A stretch of DNA of 55,546 nt from Muribaculaceae bacterium (GTDB taxonomy: Bacteria > Bacteroidota > Bacteroidia > Bacteroidales > Muribaculaceae): assembly GCA_029062985.1 (NCBI GenBank), contig JAIDPA010000096.1:1-55546 (forward strand). Reading direction: 5' to 3'. Under the pieces are notes generated by a model. That model made no database searches and was not told the origin of the DNA. It saw only the letters and a program-made list of their open reading frames with translations. The position numbers and the translations under genes were made by a program. Below are positions 9,193 through 19,100 of the stretch, piece by piece (position 1 is the first letter of the stretch; every line of letters begins with the position of its first letter).

Positions 9193-10167
9193 TTATTTGT
9201 GGCGTGAAATAATATAGGAAAAAAGATCAAGGAACGACTGCTTCCATTCGCTGTCGGGATAGACGGAAAGAATTTCTGCTCCTTCACGTTCCATTTCACG
9301 CATACGGGAATAGGCGTATTCTATGCCGCCGTTTCTTTTGGCAAAATCTATGAGGATATTAATTTCTTCGTTGTCGAGATTTCCTCTTCGCAGAAGGTCT
9401 TTCATCTTTAGGGCTTCCTCTTCAGGAGCCGAGGAAAGGGCATAAAGCAAGGGGAGCGTTACTTTCCCTTCCCGCAGATCGTTTCCGGTAGGTTTCCCTA
9501 TCTCAGTATTTTCAGAGTAGTCGAAGATATCATCCTTGATCTGAAAGCATAACCCTAATAACTCAGCGAAGGCAATAAGGGGAGCGTATTGAGCATGAGT
9601 TGCGCCGGCAGCTTCCGCACCCATCTTCACACAGTTCATGAACAGGGAAGCCGTCTTTTTGCGAATCATTGTCAGATAGCTTTCCTCATCGAAATGATGG
9701 TCGCGGGCATTACATATCTGATGAATCTCACCGAGAGAGAGTTCTTTCCCAAGTTCGGAAAGGGCGGAAATAATTTCTATATTATTCGTCTGAATACCCG
9801 CTGACAGCGCATTGGATACGAAGTAATCACCGACGAGGACCGCTATATGGTTGCCCCAGATAGCATTTATAGTGGCTTTTCCACGTCGCAGCGAAGTTTC
9901 ATCCACAACATCATCATGAATGAGCGAAGCATTATGGAGCATTTCAAGCGCCGCGCCTGCATGAAGCACGTGTTCATTTACATTTCCGAATAGAGCAGCA
10001 CTGAGAATCACCATTATGGGCCTTATTTGCTTTCCTTTTACTCGCAGATATGTGGTGACAACTTGATTCATCAGTTCATTTTCAGTGAAAAGCGACTGAT
10101 GTATTATAGCGTTCATCTCCGAGAGAGGACGCTCAAGTCTGGATTGTATGAGGTTTAGCTGGTCCAT
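9193..10167 (-). CDS. Trans-polyprenyl diphosphate synthase (octaprenyl-type)
   Basis: This enzyme elongates isoprenyl diphosphates to long chains, probably for menaquinone side chains. It has both aspartate-rich motifs, IHDDVVDE (about residues 83-90) and QIKDDIFDY (about 209-217), plus GKxxR-like KGKQIRP near residue 46. The open frame extends to a TTG at 10179, but the ATG at 10167 (324 aa) is the better start. A possible -7 box, TAATTTTG on the minus strand (10184-10177), would then give a nearly leaderless mRNA. The gene is divergent from polA. Chain length cannot be told from sequence alone, and a farnesyl-type product is less likely given the 324-aa length and the single-enzyme context. 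Confidence 0.88.
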   Translation of the reverse strand: MDQLNLIQSRLERPLSEMNAIIHQSLFTENELMNQVVTTYLRVKGKQIRPIMVILSAALFGNVNEHVLHAGAALEMLHNASLIHDDVVDETSLRRGKATINAIWGNHIAVLVGDYFVSNALSAGIQTNNIEIISALSELGKELSLGEIHQICNARDHHFDEESYLTMIRKKTASLFMNCVKMGAEAAGATHAQYAPLIAFAELLGLCFQIKDDIFDYSENTEIGKPTGNDLREGKVTLPLLYALSSAPEEEALKMKDLLRRGNLDNEEINILIDFAKRNGGIEYAYSRMREMEREGAEILSVYPDSEWKQSFLDLFSYIISRHK

Positions 10168-10252
10168 ATTTAAATGCAAAATTAATAAAAACTCTGTAAC
10201 TGCGATGCCTAATAACGATTAATTTGTTAATTTAGCGGAAAAATTAACTCAG

Positions 10253-13039
10253 ATGAACGAAAAACGCCTGTTTCTACTGGATGCATACGCACTTATTTTC
10301 CGGGCATACTATGCTCTGATAAAAATGCCGCGTCTCACTCAAGGAGGATTCAACACTTCTGCTATCTTCGGATTTGTGAATACTCTTGAGGAGGTGCTTC
10401 GTAAGGAAAATCCCTCTCATATTGCTGTCTGTTTTGATCCTCACGGACCGACTTTCAGAAGTGAGGCTGACGCCGAATATAAGGCGCAGAGAGAGGCAAT
10501 GCCCGAGGATATCCGCCAGTCGGTTCCGATTATAAAGGAAATAGTCAAGGCATATAACATCCCGATCCTCGAAGTGGAAGGTTTTGAGGCTGACGACGTA
10601 ATCGGCACTATGGCTAAGAAGGCGGAAAAAGAGGGCTTCACTACTTTTATGATGACTCCTGACAAGGATTTCGGACAGCTTGTCAGTCCGGAAATCCTTC
10701 AGTATAAGCCAGCCTATCGCGGACAGGATTTTGAATTGCGTGGCGAAGAGGAAGTCTGTGCCCGCTACGGACTTCAACGCACTTCCCAGGTGATCGATCT
10801 CCTTGCTCTTATGGGAGATAAAGTGGATAATATTCCGGGGTGTCCGGGTGTGGGTGAAAAGACTGCCGTTAAGCTTATCCAGGATTTCGGCAGTGTTGAA
10901 GAGCTCCTGAAGAGGACCGGAGAGCTGAAGGGTGCGCTGAAGAAGAAAGTCGAGGAAAATGAAGAGCAGATCAGGCATTCCTATTTCCTTGCCACTATCC
11001 GCACTGATGTGCCTCTTGACGAGACACCGGATGATCTGAAAGTAAAGGAAATTGATAAGGATAAGCTGTTTGCTATATTTAAGGAGCTTGAATTCAAGAC
11101 TCTCCGGGATCGGGTAGAGAAGAGAATAGGAAGAGAGGAGTCTGCCGGGACTCAGAAATTCCAAAGCGAAAATAAAGATGCGGGTGCTTTTCCGACTTCT
11201 CTGTTTGATATTGATGATGAGGCGCATTCAGACAGCGGGGAATCTGTTGTGCCGAAGACTGTCGATATAAACTGGACAATTATTGACACACCTGAAAAAT
11301 TGGCTGCCTTCTCCGGGAAAGTTATTTCACCTTCGGAATGCGGACTGACCATTGTAGCTGAAGGGGAAAATGATATGGATGCCAAAATCAAGGGTATGGC
11401 TGTGGCTCTTTCTCCTTCAGAAGCAGTTTACTTCCCTGTCAGTTTTTCTGAAGGAATTGGTTTTGTGCTTGACCTTATGGCGAGGGCAGATATCAGAAAA
11501 CTTACAGCTCAGTCAAAGCGGGATTACGTCCTTGCAAGCAGGCTGAGGAATGATGAAGCAGTCCCTCTCGTGAATTATTTTGACATCACTCTGGCACATT
11601 ATCTTATTCAGCCCGAGATGCGACATGCCACGGATATTCTTGCGACCCAATATCTCAACATCACCCTCCCCCCCGAACCGGTGTTCGCTCCTAAACGGGG
11701 GGCAAAAGCTGCAGCTGCTACGACTGAAGAAATCGCTGAATGGGCTGCTTCATACGCATGTGCTGCAATGCGGCTTGAAAAACCGCTCCGTGAGGAAGTT
11801 GAAAAAGAGGGAATGACACATCTGCTCGAGAAGGTAGAGCTTCCATTAGCATCTGTGCTTGCAAGAATGGAAATCACGGGAGTGAGAATTGACGTGCCGG
11901 CGCTGAATGAAGCTGCCCGACAACTGGAATCCAGACTTTCCGAATTGGAAAAAGAGATTTACACTCTGGCAGGAGAGGAATTCAATGTCGGTTCGCCTGC
12001 TAAAGTGGGAGAAATCCTGTTTGATAAGCTTGATCTTGAACCTAAGCCCAAGAAGACAAAGACAGGACAGTATTCCACAAGTGAGGATGTGCTGGAGAAG
12101 GTTGCAGGAAAGAATCCTATAGTAGATAAGATATTGGAATACAGACAACTCAAAAAACTTCTCACTACCTATCTCACGGCACTTCCGGCAGCAATCAATC
12201 CTACGACCGGAAAAGTGCATACAGTCTACAACCAGACTGTCACAGCGACAGGGCGTATATCCTCTTCTTCACCAAATCTTCAGAACATCCCCGTCAGAGA
12301 AGATCAGGGACGTGAAATAAGACGCGCGTTTATCGCAGATGCCGGTCATTTATTTTTATCGGCAGACTATTCTCAGATTGAGTTGCGTCTCGTGGCAGAT
12401 TTTGCTAACGATGAGACGATGCTTGAGGCGTTCAAGCACGGAGATGATATTCATGCAATCACTGCGGCTAAGATATATCATAAAGACAGAAAAGATGTGA
12501 CGGCAGATGAGCGGCGCCATGCAAAGACAGCGAACTTCGGTATCCTGTACGGCATTTCAGCATTTGGATTAGCTTCACGTCTGGGCATTCCCCGAGGAGA
12601 GGCGAAGCAATTGATAGATAATTATTTTGCAACGTTTCCGACAATACACAGATATATGCACGATGCAGTGGAGTCAGCCCGTGAAAACGGTTATGTCTCC
12701 ACCCCGATGGGAAGAAAAAGACGCTTGCCGGACATCAACAGTAAAAATCCCGTGGTAAGGGGATATGCCGAGCGTAATGCCGTCAATGCGCCTATACAAG
12801 GAGCTGCCGCCGATATAATAAAGGTGGCAATGGTGGACATTGATGAGAAGATGAGAGAAAAGGAGATGAAATCAAGGATGATCATGCAGGTGCATGACGA
12901 ACTTAACTTTGACGTAGAGCCTTCAGAGCTTCCTGAACTCCAGAAAATAGTGGTTGAAAGTATGCAGCATGCCTATAATGGCAGAGTAGTGCTGACGGCT
13001 TCAAATGGAGTCGCTGAGAACTGGCTTGATGCTCATTGA
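10253..13039 (+). CDS. polA: DNA polymerase I with degenerate proofreading domain
   Basis: The 928-aa protein has three regions. The 5'-3' exonuclease (about 1-290) shows FLLDAYALIFRAYYA, GFEADDVIGT, TPDKDFGQL and LMGDKVDNIPG. The 3'-5' exonuclease-like domain spans about 340-530. The polymerase has motif A DYSQIELR (705-712), the O-helix RRHAKTANFGILYG (754-767) and motif C VHDEL (880-884). Polymerase and 5' nuclease residues are intact. By eye-alignment to E. coli Pol I, the proofreading carboxylates D355 and E357 fall on T366 and V368, and D501 falls on C503, while D424 is kept. So proofreading is probably absent, as in Taq polymerase. It is needed for Okazaki-fragment maturation and repair. 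The gene stands alone, divergent from the polyprenyl synthase. Confidence 0.96.
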   Translation: MNEKRLFLLDAYALIFRAYYALIKMPRLTQGGFNTSAIFGFVNTLEEVLRKENPSHIAVCFDPHGPTFRSEADAEYKAQREAMPEDIRQSVPIIKEIVKAYNIPILEVEGFEADDVIGTMAKKAEKEGFTTFMMTPDKDFGQLVSPEILQYKPAYRGQDFELRGEEEVCARYGLQRTSQVIDLLALMGDKVDNIPGCPGVGEKTAVKLIQDFGSVEELLKRTGELKGALKKKVEENEEQIRHSYFLATIRTDVPLDETPDDLKVKEIDKDKLFAIFKELEFKTLRDRVEKRIGREESAGTQKFQSENKDAGAFPTSLFDIDDEAHSDSGESVVPKTVDINWTIIDTPEKLAAFSGKVISPSECGLTIVAEGENDMDAKIKGMAVALSPSEAVYFPVSFSEGIGFVLDLMARADIRKLTAQSKRDYVLASRLRNDEAVPLVNYFDITLAHYLIQPEMRHATDILATQYLNITLPPEPVFAPKRGAKAAAATTEEIAEWAASYACAAMRLEKPLREEVEKEGMTHLLEKVELPLASVLARMEITGVRIDVPALNEAARQLESRLSELEKEIYTLAGEEFNVGSPAKVGEILFDKLDLEPKPKKTKTGQYSTSEDVLEKVAGKNPIVDKILEYRQLKKLLTTYLTALPAAINPTTGKVHTVYNQTVTATGRISSSSPNLQNIPVREDQGREIRRAFIADAGHLFLSADYSQIELRLVADFANDETMLEAFKHGDDIHAITAAKIYHKDRKDVTADERRHAKTANFGILYGISAFGLASRLGIPRGEAKQLIDNYFATFPTIHRYMHDAVESARENGYVSTPMGRKRRLPDINSKNPVVRGYAERNAVNAPIQGAAADIIKVAMVDIDEKMREKEMKSRMIMQVHDELNFDVEPSELPELQKIVVESMQHAYNGRVVLTASNGVAENWLDAH

Positions 13040-13116
13040 TTTTAGGCGTTAGGCTCGAGGCTGAGGGCTTAAGAATCTTTGATTGAGGTGAGAGGTTGTG
13101 CGTATTGTATCGGCTC
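13040..13116. repeat. Intergenic AGGCTCGAGGCT-type repeat between convergent genes
   Basis: Between the polA stop and the convergent GT4 stop lie copies of the AGGCGTTAGGCTCGAGGCT motif family, seen also near 5440, 16080 and 23170-23300. There is no clear hairpin terminator and no gene. Confidence 0.5.
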
Positions 13117-14226
13117 TTAGGTTAATGTGAAAGTTGAGTTGTATAGCGTTTCGAGACTATTTATAAATCTTGTCCACGACAGTTTTTGGGAGAATGTGTT
13201 GTATGCGCGTTCTCCCATTCTTTCGCGTAATTCTGAATCATTAGCTAATTTACGCATTGCATCTGCGAGCAGTGTGGTGTTGCCGGGAGGAATCAGAAAA
13301 CCTTCTCTTCCGTCGGTCATATATTCAGGTTGCGCGCCGTTGGATGAACACACCTGGGGTCTGCCACATGCCATATATTCGATATTGGTCAGCCCGAATG
13401 CTTCTTCAGTCATGGATGGTAAGACTCCGAAATCCGCTTCGCGTATAAGGTCCATGGGTGTGTCGGAATGTTTATACCAGTCGATTTTATCCATAACCCC
13501 CCGTGTGATTGCGCGTCGTCTGAGCCGGTCGACATAATCAGGAGCTCCGCTTCCGACAATCCGTAGCCTCATCCTTTCATTTTTTAGAAGCGACATTGCA
13601 TCAATTAAAGTTTCCAGACCTTTCCCCTTTAGGAGCTGGCCATGAAACATTGCCGTCACCGGACCCTTTCCTGATTTCTGTCGGTTAATATCCTGAGGAA
13701 GATTAAGACTGTTATGTAGCACGTGAAGCCGTTCAATGGGGAAAGGGAGCGGACGGTCGTGCCAGGTTGATATGAAACGTTGTCTGACAAGGTCCGATAC
13801 GCATATTATTGCGTCCAGATTGCGGTATATTCGTCTGAATAACGCCGAATCCAACCCCTTTTCCACCTTATGCCTTGTCATAACGACTTTAACGTCTTTT
13901 CTGCCGGCAAGTTTTCTTGCCACGAGAGCAGTAAAGGCATTGCGGAATCCGTGAGCATGTATGATGACACTGTTTTCTTCACATTTGCGCAAGGCTTTTG
14001 TCAGGCATCGTATGCTTGCAAAATCAAGCATGCTTCCGAAAGGAGCATGCAACAACTCAACGCCCTCTTTCTTGAAGAGGGCATCGACAGCTTTGGCATC
14101 ACGCGTGACGGCTGCCACACGCCATCCCTTTTCTACGAAATGTCGGCATATATCAAGGGCATAGCGTTCGACACCCCCCCAGCGGTTGGCTGTGAGAATA
14201 TGTATCAATGTCTTTTTCTGCTGCAT
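13117..14226 (-). CDS. GT4-family glycosyltransferase
   Basis: The 369-aa GT-B fold protein has an N-terminal acceptor domain starting with HILTANRWGGVERYALDICR and a C-terminal nucleotide-sugar domain. The latter contains LRIVGSGAPDYVDRL and the retaining-GT motif EEAFGLTNIEYMACGRP, where EAFGL...E carries the catalytic and UDP/GDP-sugar-binding glutamates. These features place it in family GT4, which makes cell-surface polysaccharide or lipopolysaccharide linkages. It starts one base after the stop of the upstream alanine-dehydrogenase-like gene, so the two are translationally coupled. The donor and acceptor sugars cannot be predicted. Confidence 0.88.
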   Translation of the reverse strand: MQQKKTLIHILTANRWGGVERYALDICRHFVEKGWRVAAVTRDAKAVDALFKKEGVELLHAPFGSMLDFASIRCLTKALRKCEENSVIIHAHGFRNAFTALVARKLAGRKDVKVVMTRHKVEKGLDSALFRRIYRNLDAIICVSDLVRQRFISTWHDRPLPFPIERLHVLHNSLNLPQDINRQKSGKGPVTAMFHGQLLKGKGLETLIDAMSLLKNERMRLRIVGSGAPDYVDRLRRRAITRGVMDKIDWYKHSDTPMDLIREADFGVLPSMTEEAFGLTNIEYMACGRPQVCSSNGAQPEYMTDGREGFLIPPGNTTLLADAMRKLANDSELRERMGERAYNTFSQKLSWTRFINSLETLYNSTFTLT

Positions 14227-14227
14227 T

Positions 14228-15337
14228 TTAGTTTGTTGCAGTCAGCATAACCTTTATGTTGACGCTTGGCAGATGCAGGTAAGAGCCGATTAGTTTGTCT
14301 ACGAGTTTCCCTTTGTAAGTTACAATTCCACCTTGCACACCGGGAGTGTTTGCAAGCATGGAATCCATTCCCCCTTTGATGATGAGTTCATCAAAGAAAT
14401 TCACCAAGACATTTGACAGAGCCATAGCAACTGTGCGTGGCACTGAAATTGAAGGATGTGTCTCGTCAAAGTTTAAGACATATACTGAATCTTTCAGAGC
14501 TATGGAAAGATTTTTCGGGAATTCAAAATGACGTGTGCATTTCCCAATTAGAATTACATCGGCACTCTTCACCTTATTATAGAGCACACGCGGATGAATT
14601 GCAATAGTGTTGAGCTTATCTCCGCAAATCTGTTTTGCCACCTGAAGAGCGGATATGTCATTATTCATTAATGTCACGTAAGCCCCTGTAGCCATTGCAG
14701 CTTTTGCCGCCGAATAGGCAACCGTGCCATCACCGATAATAAGCACCTCACACGGGTTAATACCTGCTACCCCCGCGAGAAGGACACCCTTGCCTCCCCC
14801 TACGTATGACAGGAATTCCTGAGCGTAGATGATGGCAGCCCTGCCGTCAATTTCATCCACAATATTGGCGAAGACGGGTTCATCATTATGGCTGACCATG
14901 TTATCAAGACAGCCGATTGTGATTTTCTGTTCAAGGGCAGCCTTTACAAGCTTTATGTCGAACAGTTCCTGATCGGTCATGGTCAGAAGGGTAGCCCCCT
15001 TCTTCATTTTCTTAATATCCTGAGCTTGAAGAGGAAGATAAGACAACACGACATCAGCTTTCAGTGCTTCCTCACGAGTGACAATCTCAACTCCAAATTC
15101 CTTATATGCTGAATCGGGGAAGCTGATATCTGTTGCAGCTCCCTTTTCCATAAGAATTCTTATATTGGCAGAGGTTAGCAAACCGCATCCTTCAGGAGTC
15201 AGAAGAAAACGAGTTTCATCAGTGTCGGCATAATTGGCTGTCAGACCTATTGTCAGAGAAGCCGGTTTTCCCTCTTTTACAATCTGCTCCGGCTGGGGAT
15301 GGAGTTCGTATGGGTCATTAGTGAGGTGTTCGGTCAT
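14228..15337 (-). CDS. Divergent alanine dehydrogenase/PNT-like protein
   Basis: The 369-aa protein shows the alanine dehydrogenase/transhydrogenase fold. The N-terminal part has ETRFLLTPEGCGLL (equivalent to E.RVALTPAGV). The Rossmann domain has GVLLAGVAGINPCEVLIIGD followed by GTVAYSAAKAAMATGAYVTL. However, against Mycobacterium tuberculosis Ald the catalytic Lys (KVKEP) and His (FLHLA) regions read LSYLPLQ and LTMTDQE, and the NAD-ribose Asp after strand 2 is Asn. So it may not be a true alanine dehydrogenase. It is the first gene of a two-gene operon with the GT4 gene. Its own promoter is likely at 15453-15423. Confidence 0.7.
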   Translation of the reverse strand: MTEHLTNDPYELHPQPEQIVKEGKPASLTIGLTANYADTDETRFLLTPEGCGLLTSANIRILMEKGAATDISFPDSAYKEFGVEIVTREEALKADVVLSYLPLQAQDIKKMKKGATLLTMTDQELFDIKLVKAALEQKITIGCLDNMVSHNDEPVFANIVDEIDGRAAIIYAQEFLSYVGGGKGVLLAGVAGINPCEVLIIGDGTVAYSAAKAAMATGAYVTLMNNDISALQVAKQICGDKLNTIAIHPRVLYNKVKSADVILIGKCTRHFEFPKNLSIALKDSVYVLNFDETHPSISVPRTVAMALSNVLVNFFDELIIKGGMDSMLANTPGVQGGIVTYKGKLVDKLIGSYLHLPSVNIKVMLTATN

Positions 15338-15422
15338 GGCTGCTGGGTTTGAATTGAATATTTTATAATTTATTGGCTCTTTACCGCATTATGTCTTTAA
15401 ATATCCGGAAAAGACTCCACCA

Positions 15423-15453
15423 CAAAATTAATACAAAGGATTGGCATTCGCAA
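15423..15453 (-). promoter_or_regulatory. Promoter of the alanine-dehydrogenase-like/GT4 operon
   Basis: On the minus strand TAATTTTG (15430-15423) matches TAnnTTTG, with a TTG 20 bp upstream (15453-15451). It lies between the aroK stop and the start codon at 15337, giving a leader of about 80 nt. Confidence 0.5.
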
Positions 15454-15463
15454 CAAAGAGAGT

Positions 15464-16000
15464 TCACTTTTTGAAGAAAATGGATGCTTCCATGAAATCA
15501 GAAATGTTGGAATCTATCTGACGGCGGTCTTCGAGAGAGTCACTTTGCCAGGTGTGTTTGGCTTTTGAGTAGAAAGGAGCTCTTGAAGACAATTGAGTAG
15601 AGATTATTTCCTTTATTTCTTCATCAGTGTGTCCTGCGAGCAGAGGTCTTTTCTCTCTCTTGCGTATAAGACGCGAAAACAAAGTGTCATGACTTGCCTG
15701 AAGCCAGAGAGTTGTGCCCATCTCGTTCATGTAATCCATATTGTCGAAAAAACAGGGGGTTCCTCCGCCGCAAGAGATTATGACGTCTTCAAAATTCGCA
15801 ACTTCATGGAGCATCTCTCTCTCAATTTCGCGGAATCCTGCTTCGCCATGTTTTGCAAATATATCACGCACCGTAGCATGGTGGCGCTGCTCGATATAGA
15901 AGTCAAGATCAATGAAGCGCATGCCGGTATTTGCCGCGAGGGCTTTTCCGAATGTTGTTTTTCCGGATCCCATGTATCCGATGATAAATAACGGTTTCAT
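15464..16000 (-). CDS. aroK: Shikimate kinase
   Basis: This enzyme phosphorylates shikimate in the chorismate pathway. The 178-aa protein has Walker A GYMGSGKTT (8-16), the shikimate-binding IDLDFYIE (about 30-37), FREIEREML with the substrate Arg, the CGGGTPC turn (about 78-84) and the lid KREKRPLLAG. Its length is standard. It is read on the minus strand after the DUF2723 gene, with a 98-bp gap filled with short tandem repeats. Confidence 0.95.
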   Translation of the reverse strand: MKPLFIIGYMGSGKTTFGKALAANTGMRFIDLDFYIEQRHHATVRDIFAKHGEAGFREIEREMLHEVANFEDVIISCGGGTPCFFDNMDYMNEMGTTLWLQASHDTLFSRLIRKREKRPLLAGHTDEEIKEIISTQLSSRAPFYSKAKHTWQSDSLEDRRQIDSNISDFMEASIFFKK

Positions 16001-16021
16001 AATTATAGAGTAATTTTTAAT

Positions 16022-16100
16022 TTTATAGCTATGATAGCTATAAAAGCTATGATAGCTATGATATTAACATTTTGAGCCTTGAGCCTCGAGCCTAATTCCT
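16022..16100. repeat. 9-bp (ATAGCTATG) tandem repeat and AGCCTCGAGCCT repeat
   Basis: About four imperfect copies of ATAGCTATG fill 16024-16062. They are followed at 16072-16095 by TTGAGCCTTGAGCCTCGAGC-like sequence that runs up to the end of the DUF2723 gene. The latter is nearly the same as a stretch at 23264-23300. I see no gene. Confidence 0.75.
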
Positions 16101-19100
16101 ACCGACTTACGACTCTCCCAGGGAATAAGATGCTCTGTTCCATTCTATATTCCTTAAGGACAGAATCACTCCTATGTATTCTTTCCGTCAGTTTCGGAAT
16201 GAGCGATATATGGCGTAAGGTGTTGTCAGAGACACAATGTCTTTTCCCCGGCGATAAGGATTGATAATATTTTTTCCATGCTGTCGATTCCTTCAGCATA
16301 TCTCTGTAGATATCCAATGCGTAGCTTATAAATAAACCCGACCGGTATCTGACTCCAATTGTATAAAGGATATCGGCATGTTCCATTCCTTCATAGAAAA
16401 TTGAATCTCCGATAGTAGTGATGCCGGGAGGATATACTGACATAGGATATGCGTTTCTCGCATAGGACAGGAGGCGAAAGGCTTTCTCCGGCGTTTCATT
16501 GACCACTCTTTTTGCTTCTGCCGTATATTCTCCCCTACGGTGTGTTACATGTTCTGTAATCACCGGATCAGCATAAAACGGATTAGAGGGTGTCGGGAAA
16601 ATATTGCTGACATGTGTGGGTAGCTCCTTGGAAGGAGAATATGTGAAGGAATATAGTTCCCGTTTCATGGCAGGAATCAACGGACGATAAATGTCAGTCC
16701 GCATTCTGTTGATGAAACGCATGGGGCGGGGAGAAGGGTGTTCAAGATTGGCAGCAAGGATATCAAGAATCATGAGTTGTCGGAAGGGTATTAGACGCCC
16801 TCCGCTGGCAAAATCCCGCAGGTTTATTATGACGGAATCTCTTGAATCCGATGAAGGAATGTAGACACGGCTATTCCTGAAACGTGGAGTGCCCTCCTTT
16901 CGTGAGTATAATGTTCGGAGAGCTTCAATCAACGGGACAGGGACAGTATCGGCGTCTTCTGCAATTTCTGTGAATGAATAAGCTCCGTAAGCGATATCTG
17001 ACGCTTTTGCCGTGAAGTGGAGGTCGCCCTGTTTCATAAGATTGACAACATATCCCGGCACCGCAAGATATGACATGTCAATGACAGTGTGTCCTTTCCC
17101 TATCCCTTGAGTCTCCTTTGCATACCAGAGAGGGAATGAGAAGTTATCGCCCTGACTGAAGAGAATTGAAGGGGAAGAATATTCCAATAAATCGTGGGCG
17201 AGGTTATAGGGCTCGTTTCTATGAGTGCGTATATGGTCGTCAAGATTAACCAGGCAAAACCAGGTGGTAAGTGCCAATGTCAGCACTCCGCATACGATAC
17301 CTTCGAGAAGGATAGGGTTGCTTTTCTGAAATAAACGATGAATAAGGTCTGTCATCCATATCATCACTCCTGTCGCTCCGGCAGCTATCCATATACAATA
17401 GGCTGCATACGACATCAGAAAAGAATAATCTCTTTCGCGAGGTTCGCCGGGAGTCTGATTCAGATAGACCACTATCGCCACCCCGGTCATTAAGAAAAGG
17501 GAAAAGATAAAGCATGCTGTCCTTCGTCCTTTTCTCCCTTCCCGCATCAGAAGGATAATACCTAATATACCTAACAGAAAAGGTATGCCGTAATATACGT
17601 TACGCCCGGGATTTTTTCCATAGGCTCTTGCCGGCATCAGGTCGAGATTGCCGAGCATGGCATTGTCGAGCGGGGCAATCCCCGTTATGAAATTTCCATG
17701 TTCTATTTCTCCGGTGGAAGGAATGTCGTTCTGTCTGCCTATGAAATTCCAGGCGAGATAACGGAAATACATATATCCCACCTGATATGTCAGAAACATA
17801 CGTAAATTCTGGAGATAAGTCGGGCGATAGGATATATCCTTTTCCCTTGAACCGTCTGCTCTGAGTCTGCCGACAGGATTTCCGAGAGAATCCATTGCTG
17901 CTGACACCTCAACTTCAGTCATATTGTCAGTGGTCATCCCTGCCCAGTCAGCATAACTCTTAATCATTTCGGGATTTGACGACGTTATTCGCGGAAACCA
18001 CATATTCAGCTCAGGAGTGGTGACTCTTTTAAAGGTATAGTCAGCCAGTAAGTATTTATTGCCTCCTTTTGAGATAGCCTCATTATTGAAAGCTGAGTCT
18101 TCAGCATTCAGAAGTCGGCTTCTGTAATCAGTATGAGCATCAGGAAGGAGGGGTGTGAATACAGGTTTACGCTTCTCCACCACATAGCGTTTATACTGAG
18201 GAGTCCCTTTATCAAAGTCTTCATGAAGAAGCGGTTTGCTATATGGGGTTGCTCCATACAGGAGAGGCACGGAGCCATACTGATCACGAGCAATATAGGA
18301 AGCGAGTGCGAAGATATCGGTCGGCGTTCCCTCATTCATAGGAGGCGCCGCATATCCTCTTATCAATATGAGGGCGAACGAACAATAACCGAGAATAATA
18401 AATCCAAGACTCCATGAAATCGTAAGGAGAATCCTTCTTTTCAACTTGACAATATACATCAGAATGAGGACCATAGCCGCCGAGGAAAAGAATGATGCGA
18501 TAATATCAGAGTCAAAAACAAATAAACCGGAGAAACTGAAAAGGAAAAATAAAGCAATTCCGGCAGCGAGCTTACTACTCCCGGCAATGATACCCGGAGA
18601 AGCGGAAAAAATGAATATGAGGAAAGCTATATATATTAAAACCCCTGAGAAAAACGGGAGAGAGAGTCTGTTGACGGCAAATAATTCAAGTTGTCCTGCC
18701 CATACGAGCACTCCGTTCATTATCCCGAACAGAATGAGCACTACAATTCCGCATCCTATTAAAAAGGCACCTGTCCCTTTTATCCAATTCCCTCTGACGG
18801 GGTTTAACCTGTAATAGACAATAAGCGCCATCACAGGAATGAGAAGCAGATTCAGCTGATGCACACCCAAAGACAATCCCATAATATAGGCTATGAGAAT
18901 CATCAGTCGGCTTTGCTGAGACTTATCACGGGTGTGATACCATTTCAGGATGAGACGCAACGACAGAAGAGAGAGGAATAAGGACATGGCATATACCTCT
19001 GCCTCAACGGCTGAGAACCATACTGAATCACAATATGCAAAAATCAGTCCTCCCGTGATTGCACCCATTGAAGCCGGTAAATCTCTGTTTTTAGCGATGA

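Noticed and set aside
10274-11227. Long minus-strand open frame (317 codons) inside polA
   Set aside because: It is the antisense shadow of well-conserved PolA motifs, with no family resemblance of its own.
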